Made by a program: the position numbers and the translations under genes. The notes beneath the pieces are model-generated. The model searched no databases and was not told where the DNA came from. It saw only the letters and a program-made list of their open reading frames with translations. Shown here one piece after another: positions 37,711-45,283 of a DNA stretch of 64,000 bases. The first letter of the stretch is position 1, and each line of letters opens with the position of its first letter. This stretch comes from an uncultured Prevotella sp. (GTDB lineage: Bacteria > Bacteroidota > Bacteroidia > Bacteroidales > Bacteroidaceae), in the NCBI GenBank assembly GCA_944319935.1, contig CALUFM010000001.1, positions 477,146-541,145 on the forward strand, read 5' to 3'.

Positions 37711-38667
37711 TTACTTGCGTATGAACTTCTTGCCGTTCTGGATGAGGATGCCCTTTGCGTCCTTGCCCACACGCTGGCCTGCCAGGTTGTAAACGGGAGC
37801 GTTCGGGTCGTCCTGAGCCTCAACTGTCACGTCGCTGATGCCGTCAGTACCTGCGCCTGGAGTGAACTCATAGCCGTAGAAGCCGAGCTGGCTCTTCGGG
37901 CAGAACAGCATGTAAGACTTAGCCTCGACAGCGAAGTCAACATAGCACATTACCGGACGGTTCTGTCCCTGGATCTTGAACACGTAGCTGTCGTCGATGT
38001 CAACCGGCTGGAACGGGTCAAGACCCTCAGCGGGAACGTACGTGTTGTTCTGGGTATAGCCTTCGGCCTTGAGTGCTGAAACAGGCAGAAGCTGCAGTGT
38101 TGTCAGGTCGAGAGCGTAGAAAGAGTGGTTGCCCTTGTTTACATACACGCCGACACGAACGTTACCTGCCTGCTTGAAAGTCATCTTGTAATATGTTCCG
38201 AAGTGCGGAGCTGACGTGCTTGTTCCCGGAACGAAGAGTTCGTCGTTAGCACCCGGCCTGTAAGCCCAGCCGTTGTCTGTATTTTCCCATTCGCCTGTAC
38301 GTGTAAGGGTCGGGTTGCCCTGTCCCTTGAGGCGAACCTTGAATACAGGCTCGTTGATGAGCTGCTCGTTCTCTGTTGCTGAGATTTCCCAAATCGTTGG
38401 GTTTTCGATTGCTGCGCCGTCCGGTTCCTCGATGAATTTGTCAGGATACGGTGAAGACACTGCCTCAACTTCTACATTTGCGGTACCAAACGTAAGCACG
38501 CCGCTGGGGTTTTCACCCTCGGTGATTGTAGCCTGGTCGGAAATGTTGTAGTTGTTTGAAGCCTCAGCACCTGCGGGGATAAGGCTTTCAGCCGACCATG
38601 TTTCAGTCTGTGCGTTTACGCTCAAAGCAACGAGCGCGACAGACACCAAAGTAAAAATTTTCTTCAT
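37711..38667 (-). CDS. Exported protein with Prevotella-type C-terminal sorting motif
   Basis: A 318-aa protein (signal peptide MKKIFTLVSVALVALSVNAQ; ATG at 38667 preferred over a TTG two codons earlier). The body is a beta-rich unknown (TWSAESLIPAGAEASNNY at the start). The tail VYNLAGQRVGKDAKG...NGKKFIRK is a conserved C-terminal motif common in Prevotella exported proteins and related to type IX sorting signals. It is first in the minus-strand block, 76 bases after a probable transcription start. I do not recognise a function; a carbohydrate-binding role is plausible from context. Confidence 0.8.
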   Translation of the reverse strand: MKKIFTLVSVALVALSVNAQTETWSAESLIPAGAEASNNYNISDQATITEGENPSGVLTFGTANVEVEAVSSPYPDKFIEEPDGAAIENPTIWEISATENEQLINEPVFKVRLKGQGNPTLTRTGEWENTDNGWAYRPGANDELFVPGTSTSAPHFGTYYKMTFKQAGNVRVGVYVNKGNHSFYALDLTTLQLLPVSALKAEGYTQNNTYVPAEGLDPFQPVDIDDSYVFKIQGQNRPVMCYVDFAVEAKSYMLFCPKSQLGFYGYEFTPGAGTDGISDVTVEAQDDPNAPVYNLAGQRVGKDAKGILIQNGKKFIRK

Positions 38668-38750
38668 AATCAAATGTTTTTAAGTTAATCAGTCTTTATC
38701 ATACGTGAACCATAATGACACACGTCAATAAAAAAACGTATGCCAACATG

Positions 38751-38758
38751 CAAATGTA
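38751..38758 (-). promoter_or_regulatory. -7 box TACATTTG for the minus-strand surface-protein genes
   Basis: Exact TAnnTTTG match on the minus strand, ~84 bases before the ATG at 38667. It sits in TTTTGGTTACATTTGCAT, shared with the promoter at 35411-35428. Confidence 0.7.
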
Positions 38759-38955
38759 ACCAAAAGGCACTGCGATATTATTCTTTTTTAACATTAAAAG
38801 GAGAAACGGCCTTTGTAAGCCACAGCCTACCAGCCCCACACAAACCGAACAGCCTCAATCATGACGATGCGCAAACCTCACCGAAAACGCCTTTTTGCCC
38901 TTGACGAAAAGTGGCAAAGTTACGCCTACATAACACCTTGGCATCCAGCGACTTA

Positions 38956-39037
38956 TGAAAGGTGGCTTTTCATTCCGTAAAAGGTGGCCTTTTAGAGTGC
39001 AAAAGACGACCTTTCACATCCAAAGAGGCCGTCATTC
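38956..39037. repeat. 22-bp tandem repeat array (array 3), interrupted
   Basis: Units at 38956, 38978 and 39000 (e.g. TAAAAGGTGGCCTTTTAGAG) and a partial fourth at 39022. Unit-like sequence resumes at 39264 (TGAAAGATGGAAATTTCAGA) after the MITE-like block, as if the block had inserted into the array. Confidence 0.75.
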
Positions 39038-39262
39038 GGTTCACCCGCAGTTTAGGTGTATGGCGTATAAGTGCCGAGCCCGTCCCCGAAAGGGGGCAAA
39101 CTTTGCTTAGCCCCATGCGGAGTGAATGAAGTGAACGGGACTTGCGGTAGACCGTGACGCTATAAACCGTCACCGAAGAGGGCGAACGGCATTTACGGTT
39201 GCAAGGTTTTCAAGTTGTACGGTTATGAGGTTGCACGGACACACAGCATGACCGTAAGACAA
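39038..39262. mobile_element. Truncated relative of the MITE-like element
   Basis: Begins with GGTTCACCCGCAG...GTATGG, a diverged version of the 26-bp terminal repeat of the element at 27453. It continues with GTCCCCGAAAGGGGGCAAA, CTTAGCCCCATGCGGAG and CCGAAGAGGGCGAACGGCAT, then TTACGGTTGCAAGG and a TACGGTTAT...ACCGTAAG palindrome, all with counterparts in that element. No right terminal repeat is visible. Confidence 0.65.
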
Positions 39263-39292
39263 ATGAAAGATGGAAATTTCAGACATGAAAGT

Positions 39293-39323
39293 TTTGAAAG
39301 AGCCAACACTTTTCATAATTTTG
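39293..39323 (+). promoter_or_regulatory. Complete Bacteroidota promoter for the gene at 39523
   Basis: TTTG (39293-39296), 19 bases, then TAATTTTG (39316-39323) fits the -33/-7 consensus and spacing. It predicts a start near 39330 and a leader of about 190 bases. Confidence 0.75.
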
Positions 39324-39522
39324 CAGACATTGAGGCGCGCAAAACATGCCGCCCCTCACGCTGGACACGTGCATATATAAATAAGGTGTAAGCATTATTT
39401 GTCAAAAAGAATGTTGCTGAAACAAAGTACAACAAACAAATTCAAGCGTCATAACAATGCTTAAAACCAAAAGAAAAGAAATAATCAAAAGGCGCGAACA
39501 GAGCCTTAAAACATAACAAGTC

Positions 39523-42500
39523 ATGAACAAATCATTAAAAAAACGCTGTCTTGCCGCCCTGTTGGCCTTGGGCGTATGCGCCGCCCCGGCGGCCGCCGGC
39601 AAGCCTAAAAAGGAGCTGTACATCCCTATGGACTACTCCACCTGCGGCTACCACGCCTCTGAACGGAACATACCCGACGTGGACAACGCCGTATACGTAG
39701 AATGCGCCGAAGGCGACATGCACGACGCCCTGCAACGCGCCATCGACTACGTGTCAACACTGAAGCCTGACGAAAACGGACATCGCGGAGCCGTATTGTT
39801 GGGTGAAGGGACATTTTACATCGACCAGCCGCTCAGGGTCAAGGCCTCAGGCATAGTGCTTAGAGGCTCAGGCCGCAACAAGACGGCCGTCGTGAAGCGC
39901 GGCGTCAGCCGCGGCGCGCTGCTCTACATCGAAGGACGCACTGCCATGACAGGCGGCGACACCATCCGGCTGAGCGGCGACAAGGTGAAAGCCGGAGCTA
40001 CGACAATAGCCACAGCGGACGCCGGCGAGCTGAAGCCAGGCGACAGGATTAGGATAATACGGCCGTCTACAAAAGAATGGATTGCGTCGTTAGGATGCCA
40101 TGACTACGGCGGCGGACTTGACTACACGGGATGGAAACCGACCGACATAGACATAACATGGGAACGCACCGTAACCGCCGTCAACGGCAACAGCATAACC
40201 ATAGACGCGCCTATCACCACAACACTCGACCCTGAATATGGCGGGGGATACATCGTGACGGGATACAACAGCGGCGAATTGACTGAATGCGGAGTTGAAA
40301 ACCTGTCATTCGCATCCGAACACAACGCATGGAACCCGAAAGACGAAGACCACTGCTGGGATGCGATATGGATGGAAAACGTGCGCGACTGCTGGGTACG
40401 CCGCGTGAACTTCAAGTACTTCGCAGGCAGTGCGGTCAACCTGCAAAAGCACACAAGCCGCATAACCGTAGAAGACTGCATAGCCGACGAACCTGTATCA
40501 GAAGTCGGCGGATGGCGCAGGGGCGTATTCATCACGCGCGGCCAACAAACACTCGTGCAGCGGTGCGTGTCACGCCACGGCATACACGACTTCGCGGCGG
40601 GCTACTGCGCGGCAGGGCCTAACGCCTTTGTGCAATGTGAGGGCGAGGAAAGCCTCGGCTTCAGCGGCAGCATAGGCTCATGGGCGGCCGGCCTGTTGTT
40701 TGACATCGTGAACATCGACGGCAACGACATAGCCTTCAAGAACTTGGAACAATTCCAGTTCGGGACTGGATGGAATACGGCCAACAGCATGATGTGGCAA
40801 TGCACAGGCTCTACGCTGTGGTGCTATTCACCCGACGCCGACAACCGCAGCAGCGCGCATGGATGCTGGGGAACACTGACGGGTAACGGCGAATGGACCA
40901 GCAGCAACGACCACGTGCAGCCGCGCAGCCTGTTCTACGCGCAACTTGAGAAACGCATGGGCGAAGGCAAAGCCATCAACGGATATGTGCTGCCGAGAAG
41001 CACCAACGCGTCAAGCAGCCCCGAAATAGAACAGGCCCAGGAGATGGCGCGCCTGTCGCTGACAGAACCGAGGCTGACGCTGGAAATGTGGATTGACTCT
41101 GTGCCTTACACGGCAAGCATCAACCCGAAAGGCGTAAAGAATATAAATAAGGTGAAACACGCCAAAATGCCCGTAAGGAACAAGACTGTAGTGAAGGCTG
41201 ACTTCGCCATAACCAACGGGAAAATCACCGTAAACGGACAACTTGTAAAGGGCAACCGCTACCAAATCCCGTGGTGGTCAGGACGTGTGAAAGACAACTT
41301 CGCCGAGAAAGGCGCGAAGCCGGCCATTACACGCTTTGTGCCAGGACGCGAGGGCACGGGCTGGACAGACCGCATTGACTCGGTTGTGACCTACCTTGAC
41401 AAGAACGGATATTGCATGCTCGACCACAACTACGGCTTGTGGTACGACCTGCGCCGCACCGACCATGAGCGCGTGCGCCGCGCCGACGGCGACGTGTGGG
41501 CTCCGTTCTACGAGCAACCTTTCTCACGCACGGGCAAGGGTACCGCATGGGACGGACTGAGCCTTTACGACCTTACCAGGCCCAACAAATGGTATTGGGC
41601 GCGCCTGAAAGAATTTGCCGAAAAGGGCGCGAAAAAAGGCATTATGCTGTTCCACGAAAACTATTTCCAGCACAACATCCTTGAAGCCGGAGCGCACTGG
41701 GTTGATTGCCCGTGGCGTCCTGTGAACAACGTAAACGGCACTGACTTCCCCGAACCCGTGCCTTTTACAGGCGACAAGAGGATTTTCATGGCTGAACAAT
41801 TCTACAACATCGACAACCCCAAGCTGCGCCCACTGCACAAACAGTTCATACGCCAATGCCTCGAAAACTTCAAGGACGACGACAACGTGGTGCAACTGAT
41901 TAGCGAGGAATACACCGGGCCGCTACACTTCACCCGCTTCTGGCTCGAAACCATCGCCGAATGGGAACGTGAGACGGGCCGCCACCCGCTGATAGCACTC
42001 AGTTGCACGAAAGACGCCCAGGACGAAATACTGGCCGACCCGGAACTGTCGAAGGTGGTTGACATCATCGACATAAGGTACTGGCACTACAATACCAACG
42101 GCCTGTGGGCACCGCCTGCTGGCAAGAACATGGCTCCGCGCCAGTTCATGCGCAAGATGAAAGTCGGCAAGACCGGCTTCGCCGAAGCTTACAAGGCCGT
42201 AAAAGAATACCGCACGAAATATCCTGACAAGGCCGTGACGTTCTACGCACAGCAATATCCGCAGTACGGATGGGCGATACTGATGGCCGGAGGCTCGTGC
42301 CCAAACATCCCGGTGAAAGATGCGAAATTCCTCAGCGATGTGGCGAAAATGAACTACATCAGCGGTGAGGGCGACTCTGACACGCAGGTGATAGGCTCGG
42401 CAGAAGTGGGATACGTGATGTACACCAATGGCAAAAACGCCAAGATGGACAATATAGCGTCCGGGACATACGCCCTGCACACCATCGACGTGAAAAGCGG

Positions 42501-42597
42501 CAAGGTGGAAACAATGAAAAAGAGCTTTGAAACAACAGGCAAAATACTAATCGAAGACAGCGGCAAAGACATTGTCTACTGGTTGGAAAGATTGTAA
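39523..42597 (+). CDS. Exported beta-helix plus TIM-barrel-like (DUF6298-type) enzyme, GH139 candidate
   Basis: A 1024-aa exported protein (signal peptide ~1-25, ...APAAAG). Residues ~55-470 form a right-handed beta-helix of pectate-lyase type (GAVLLGEGTFYIDQPLRV, GIVLRGSGRNKTAV, NVRDCWVRRVNFKYF). Residues ~610-900 look like a DUF6298-type barrel (GREGTGWTDRIDSVVTYLDK, ISEEYTGPLHFTRFWLE, where the EE pair could be catalytic). RG-II loci contain GH139 (BT0984), which removes 2-O-methyl-fucose from chain B; no other gene here fits that role, but I cannot confirm the family without a search. It has its own promoter and terminator. Confidence 0.6.
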   Translation: MNKSLKKRCLAALLALGVCAAPAAAGKPKKELYIPMDYSTCGYHASERNIPDVDNAVYVECAEGDMHDALQRAIDYVSTLKPDENGHRGAVLLGEGTFYIDQPLRVKASGIVLRGSGRNKTAVVKRGVSRGALLYIEGRTAMTGGDTIRLSGDKVKAGATTIATADAGELKPGDRIRIIRPSTKEWIASLGCHDYGGGLDYTGWKPTDIDITWERTVTAVNGNSITIDAPITTTLDPEYGGGYIVTGYNSGELTECGVENLSFASEHNAWNPKDEDHCWDAIWMENVRDCWVRRVNFKYFAGSAVNLQKHTSRITVEDCIADEPVSEVGGWRRGVFITRGQQTLVQRCVSRHGIHDFAAGYCAAGPNAFVQCEGEESLGFSGSIGSWAAGLLFDIVNIDGNDIAFKNLEQFQFGTGWNTANSMMWQCTGSTLWCYSPDADNRSSAHGCWGTLTGNGEWTSSNDHVQPRSLFYAQLEKRMGEGKAINGYVLPRSTNASSSPEIEQAQEMARLSLTEPRLTLEMWIDSVPYTASINPKGVKNINKVKHAKMPVRNKTVVKADFAITNGKITVNGQLVKGNRYQIPWWSGRVKDNFAEKGAKPAITRFVPGREGTGWTDRIDSVVTYLDKNGYCMLDHNYGLWYDLRRTDHERVRRADGDVWAPFYEQPFSRTGKGTAWDGLSLYDLTRPNKWYWARLKEFAEKGAKKGIMLFHENYFQHNILEAGAHWVDCPWRPVNNVNGTDFPEPVPFTGDKRIFMAEQFYNIDNPKLRPLHKQFIRQCLENFKDDDNVVQLISEEYTGPLHFTRFWLETIAEWERETGRHPLIALSCTKDAQDEILADPELSKVVDIIDIRYWHYNTNGLWAPPAGKNMAPRQFMRKMKVGKTGFAEAYKAVKEYRTKYPDKAVTFYAQQYPQYGWAILMAGGSCPNIPVKDAKFLSDVAKMNYISGEGDSDTQVIGSAEVGYVMYTNGKNAKMDNIASGTYALHTIDVKSGKVETMKKSFETTGKILIEDSGKDIVYWLERL

Positions 42598-42620
42598 CAC
42601 AACCCTTGGATTTACTGATA

Positions 42621-42655
42621 ACAGGTATTGATTTGACACGTCAATACCTGTTTTT
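42621..42655 (+). terminator. Rho-independent terminator
   Basis: ACAGGTATTGA and TCAATACCTGT pair perfectly around a nine-base loop and lead straight into TTTTT, 24 bases after the stop at 42597. Confidence 0.9.
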
Positions 42656-42701
42656 CGTATTTATATACCAATTTTTACCATTATATTCAACCGTTCACGC
42701 C

Positions 42702-42709
42702 TAATTTTG
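42702..42709 (+). promoter_or_regulatory. -7 box TAATTTTG for the ECF sigma factor gene
   Basis: Exact TAnnTTTG match 41 bases before the ATG at 42751. The -33 TTTG is not clear. Confidence 0.65.
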
Positions 42710-42750
42710 CATGCAGAGATAGGAACTGTAAGAAAAATGAACGAAAACCT

Positions 42751-43263
42751 ATGATAAACTTTACCGACCTTTACGACAAGACAATTGACAATCTCTATGA
42801 ATTCGGTACAAAATTCACGTCAGACAGCGAGATGATTAAAGACTGCATACAAGACGTCTTTGTAAAGCTGTACACGAAAAGAGGCGAGCTGGATGCGGTC
42901 TCGAACATCGAATCGTACCTATACGTTTCATTGAGAAACAGAATCAACGACGAATTCAGGCACAACAACCATGTATGCGACAACGAGATTGACGAAAACC
43001 AAATCAAGGCACTCTATGACGACAGCGAAGCCTATGACATGGAACGAGTGGAAGAAGAACGCAAAAAGTCAACAAGGCTCAAGCAGTACGTGAAATGCCT
43101 GTCACCAAGGCAGCAGGAAATCATAACCTTATATTATATAGAACAACGCAAATACGACGACATCTGCCGCATCATGGGAATAAACTACCAGTCTGTAAGA
43201 AACCTCATGCACCGAAGCCTGTTGAGGCTGCGCTTCTTGGCCGCAAAATCTGAAGCCATTTAA
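42751..43263 (+). CDS. ECF-type RNA polymerase sigma factor
   Basis: A 170-aa sigma-70 family protein. Region 2 covers ~5-75 (MIKDCIQDVFVKLYTKRG, IESYLYVSLRNRINDEFRH) and region 4 ~110-165 (LSPRQQEIITLYYIEQRKYDDICRI-type helix-turn-helix, then NYQSVRNLMHRSLLRLR). Many Bacteroidota ECF factors are paired with a FecR anti-sigma and a SusC-like receptor; no FecR-like gene is present here. Instead a 49-codon gene follows 62 bases later. It may direct transcription of part of this locus or of distant genes. Confidence 0.92.
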   Translation: MINFTDLYDKTIDNLYEFGTKFTSDSEMIKDCIQDVFVKLYTKRGELDAVSNIESYLYVSLRNRINDEFRHNNHVCDNEIDENQIKALYDDSEAYDMERVEEERKKSTRLKQYVKCLSPRQQEIITLYYIEQRKYDDICRIMGINYQSVRNLMHRSLLRLRFLAAKSEAI

Positions 43264-43325
43264 AAATAAGAATAATAAGAGTACACGAGCACGAGTTTGC
43301 CGTCAATTTAGTAAAAACACGGAAG

Positions 43326-43475
43326 ATGGCAAACAAGCAAGATATAAAAAGGACAATCAAGAAGCTTATCCGCATTAACAAAATAAAGATGCCTGTATTA
43401 AGCGACGACGAGAAAGAGGAACTGAAGAAACGAATACAAATCGCCATTAAGCAGGTTCAAAGCGGTAGCGCATGA
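43326..43475 (+). CDS. Small basic helical protein of unknown function (49 aa)
   Basis: ATG at 43326 to TGA at 43475 encodes 49 residues beginning MANKQDIKRTIKKLIRINKI and containing MPVLSDDEKEELKKRIQIAI. It is rich in lysine, arginine and glutamate and looks like two amphipathic helices. It lies between the ECF sigma gene and a strong terminator, in the same direction, so it is probably co-transcribed. No membrane segment or signal. I do not recognise a family. A role in modulating the sigma factor is a guess from position only. Initiation signal is weak (GGAAG touching the ATG). Confidence 0.6.
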   Translation: MANKQDIKRTIKKLIRINKIKMPVLSDDEKEELKKRIQIAIKQVQSGSA

Positions 43476-43490
43476 CAAGAAAGCATGCAT

Positions 43491-43547
43491 TTAAAACCGC
43501 GAACGGCCTATGATGAACGTTCATCTTGAGGCCGTTCGCGGTTTTAA
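43491..43547. terminator. Perfect 19-bp bidirectional hairpin terminator
   Basis: TTAAAACCGCGAACGGCCT (43491-43509) and its exact complement (43529-43547) enclose a 19-base loop that contains ATGAACGTTCAT. A-runs and T-runs flank both sides. Confidence 0.88.
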
Positions 43548-43660
43548 AAGGCCAGAAACGGCAAATCCCGTCATGAAAACATAACTCGACCACAGGCGGG
43601 ACAGACAACCAAAGAAGAAAAAACAATGAAATAAAAACATTACAACGTCAAACAAACATC

Positions 43661-44527
43661 ATGAAACGTTTATTTATCACTTTATTGATATTGGCGGCCG
43701 GAATCATCGTTCCGGAAACAATCCTTGCACAGCAGCGTTACCAAATAGGAGTATGCGACTGGATGGTTCTCAAACGCCAGAAATTAGGAGAATTCAAATT
43801 GGCCAAAGAACTTGGATGCGACGGCATCGAAATGGACATGGGCGGCTTGGGCGCAAGGAACTCGTTCGACAACAAGATGCGCGAGCCTGAGTCAGTAAAG
43901 CTGTTCAAACATACAGCCGACAGCTTTGGCATAAAAATCGGGGCGATTGCCATGTCAGGGTTCTACGGTCAAAGCTTCGCAAAAAAAGAAAGTTGGAGAT
44001 GGCTCATACAAGACTGCCTGAACACAATGGACGCAATGGGGGCGGACGTGGCTTTCCTGCCATTGGGCGGCTGCGGAAACAACTGGACAGACTCTCTTCC
44101 ACTGCGACAGGAAATCGTATGGAGGCTGCACGAGGTCGGCGAAATGGCCAAGGCACGTGGAAAAGTCATCGGCATAGACACACCTCTCGATGCGGAAGGC
44201 AACATCAAGCTGCTTGACGAAATCGGTTCTGACGGAATAAAGATATTCTACAAATTCCAAACAGCCGTTGAAAACAAACGCGACATAGCAAAAGAAATAA
44301 AGACATTAGGCAAGAATCGCATCTGCGCCATACACGCAAGCAACACAGACGGCGTATGGCTGAGAAACGACAAGGCCATAAAAATGAAAAAAATAAAGAA
44401 AGCCCTTGACGAGACAGGATGGTCAGGCTGGCTGTTCGTTGAACGCAGCCGTGACGTCAACCAAGTACGCAACGTGAAGAAAAACTACGGTGAAAATGTT
44501 AAATACTTAAAAGAAATACTGCAATGA
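43661..44527 (+). CDS. Exported xylose-isomerase-like TIM-barrel protein
   Basis: A 288-aa protein of the sugar phosphate isomerase/epimerase (AP endonuclease 2) fold: ELGCDGIEMDMGG, GIKIGAIAMSGFYGQ, KVIGIDTPLD, ICAIHASNTDGVW and GWSGWLFVERS are the usual strand-end motifs with metal-binding E, D and H positions. It has a signal peptide (MKRLFITLLILAAGIIV...ILAQ), so it works in the periplasm, unlike true sugar isomerases. Its stop overlaps the next start (ATGA, 44524-44527). Substrate unknown; it sits with DUF3826 and GH127 genes, so action on an unusual RG-II sugar is possible. Confidence 0.8.
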   Translation: MKRLFITLLILAAGIIVPETILAQQRYQIGVCDWMVLKRQKLGEFKLAKELGCDGIEMDMGGLGARNSFDNKMREPESVKLFKHTADSFGIKIGAIAMSGFYGQSFAKKESWRWLIQDCLNTMDAMGADVAFLPLGGCGNNWTDSLPLRQEIVWRLHEVGEMAKARGKVIGIDTPLDAEGNIKLLDEIGSDGIKIFYKFQTAVENKRDIAKEIKTLGKNRICAIHASNTDGVWLRNDKAIKMKKIKKALDETGWSGWLFVERSRDVNQVRNVKKNYGENVKYLKEILQ

Positions 44528-45189
44528 GAATTATTTTAACTATTTTTGTAGCACTAATAACATTCAGTGCTACTAACGCACAAAACTTCCAACTCAATTC
44601 AAACGGCCGCGACAAAGATTACGTAAACACCATCTTGGGGCGTGCGAAAAAGGTGACTGACGCCTTGAAAATAACCGGAACGGAAAAAGGCACGCAGGTG
44701 ATGAACATCGTGGCCAACAGGTATTTCGAGCTGAACGACATCTACGAAGAGCGCGACAGCCTGAAAAAAGCGGCATCAAACCTTACCGGAGACGCGAAGA
44801 AACAGGCGCAGGCATTTGCCGAAAGCCAGAAGGACCAGAAACTGTACCGCTCTCATTTCGCCTTTGACGCCAACCTGTCATTGTTCTTGGACGCTGCCGG
44901 TATCGAAACCGTTAAAGACGTGATGACGTACAATGTGGTCAAAGTCACATACGACGCACAGTGTGACATGATACCAACATTGAAGGAAGAAGAGAAAGCG
45001 CAAATCCTCGCTTGGCTGAAAGAAGCCCGTGAATACGCCGTTGACGCGGAAAGTTCAAAAAAGAAACACGAAGCGTTCGGCAAATACAAAGGACGCATAA
45101 ACAACTACCTCAGCAAGCGCGGATACAACCTTACAAAGGAACGCGAGGAATGGGCTAAAAGGGTAAAAGCAAGAGGCGGTACCCTATAA
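44524..45189 (+). CDS. DUF3826 family exported protein
   Basis: A 221-aa protein with a signal peptide (MRIILTIFVALITFSATNAQ). The body is helical and charged, and the C-terminal half (VMTYNVVKVTYDAQCDMIP, WLKEAREYAVDAESSKKKH, FGKYKGRINNYLSKRGYNL) is the conserved signature of DUF3826. Function is not known. DUF3826 genes often lie in polysaccharide loci. Translational coupling to the TIM-barrel gene suggests the two products act together. Confidence 0.82.
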   Translation: MRIILTIFVALITFSATNAQNFQLNSNGRDKDYVNTILGRAKKVTDALKITGTEKGTQVMNIVANRYFELNDIYEERDSLKKAASNLTGDAKKQAQAFAESQKDQKLYRSHFAFDANLSLFLDAAGIETVKDVMTYNVVKVTYDAQCDMIPTLKEEEKAQILAWLKEAREYAVDAESSKKKHEAFGKYKGRINNYLSKRGYNLTKEREEWAKRVKARGGTL

Positions 45190-45222
45190 ACACCACTTCT
45201 TACGAACGGAGCAAGAAACAAC

Positions 45223-45270
45223 ATGAAAAACTTAGCCCCTTCCCACACTGGAGATGGGGAGGGGCTATAA
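45223..45270 (+). other. Hairpin and 15-codon reading frame upstream of GH127
   Basis: CTTAGCCCCTTCCC and GGGGAGGGGCTA form a GC-rich hairpin (45231-45268). A frame ATG...TAA (45223-45270) spans it and would encode MKNLAPSHTGDGEGL, ending 13 bases before the GH127 ATG. Either a small structured leader or a remnant of an interspersed repeat. Confidence 0.45.
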
Positions 45271-45283
45271 AATTAATACAACG

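Larger units (their letters stand above)
38668..39522. other. 855-base divergent intergenic region
   Basis: Separates the minus-strand block from the plus-strand gene at 39523. It carries a promoter for each direction (38751 minus, 39293-39323 plus), a 22-bp array (38956-39037), and a truncated MITE-like block (39038-39262). No gene is supported. Confidence 0.7.
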
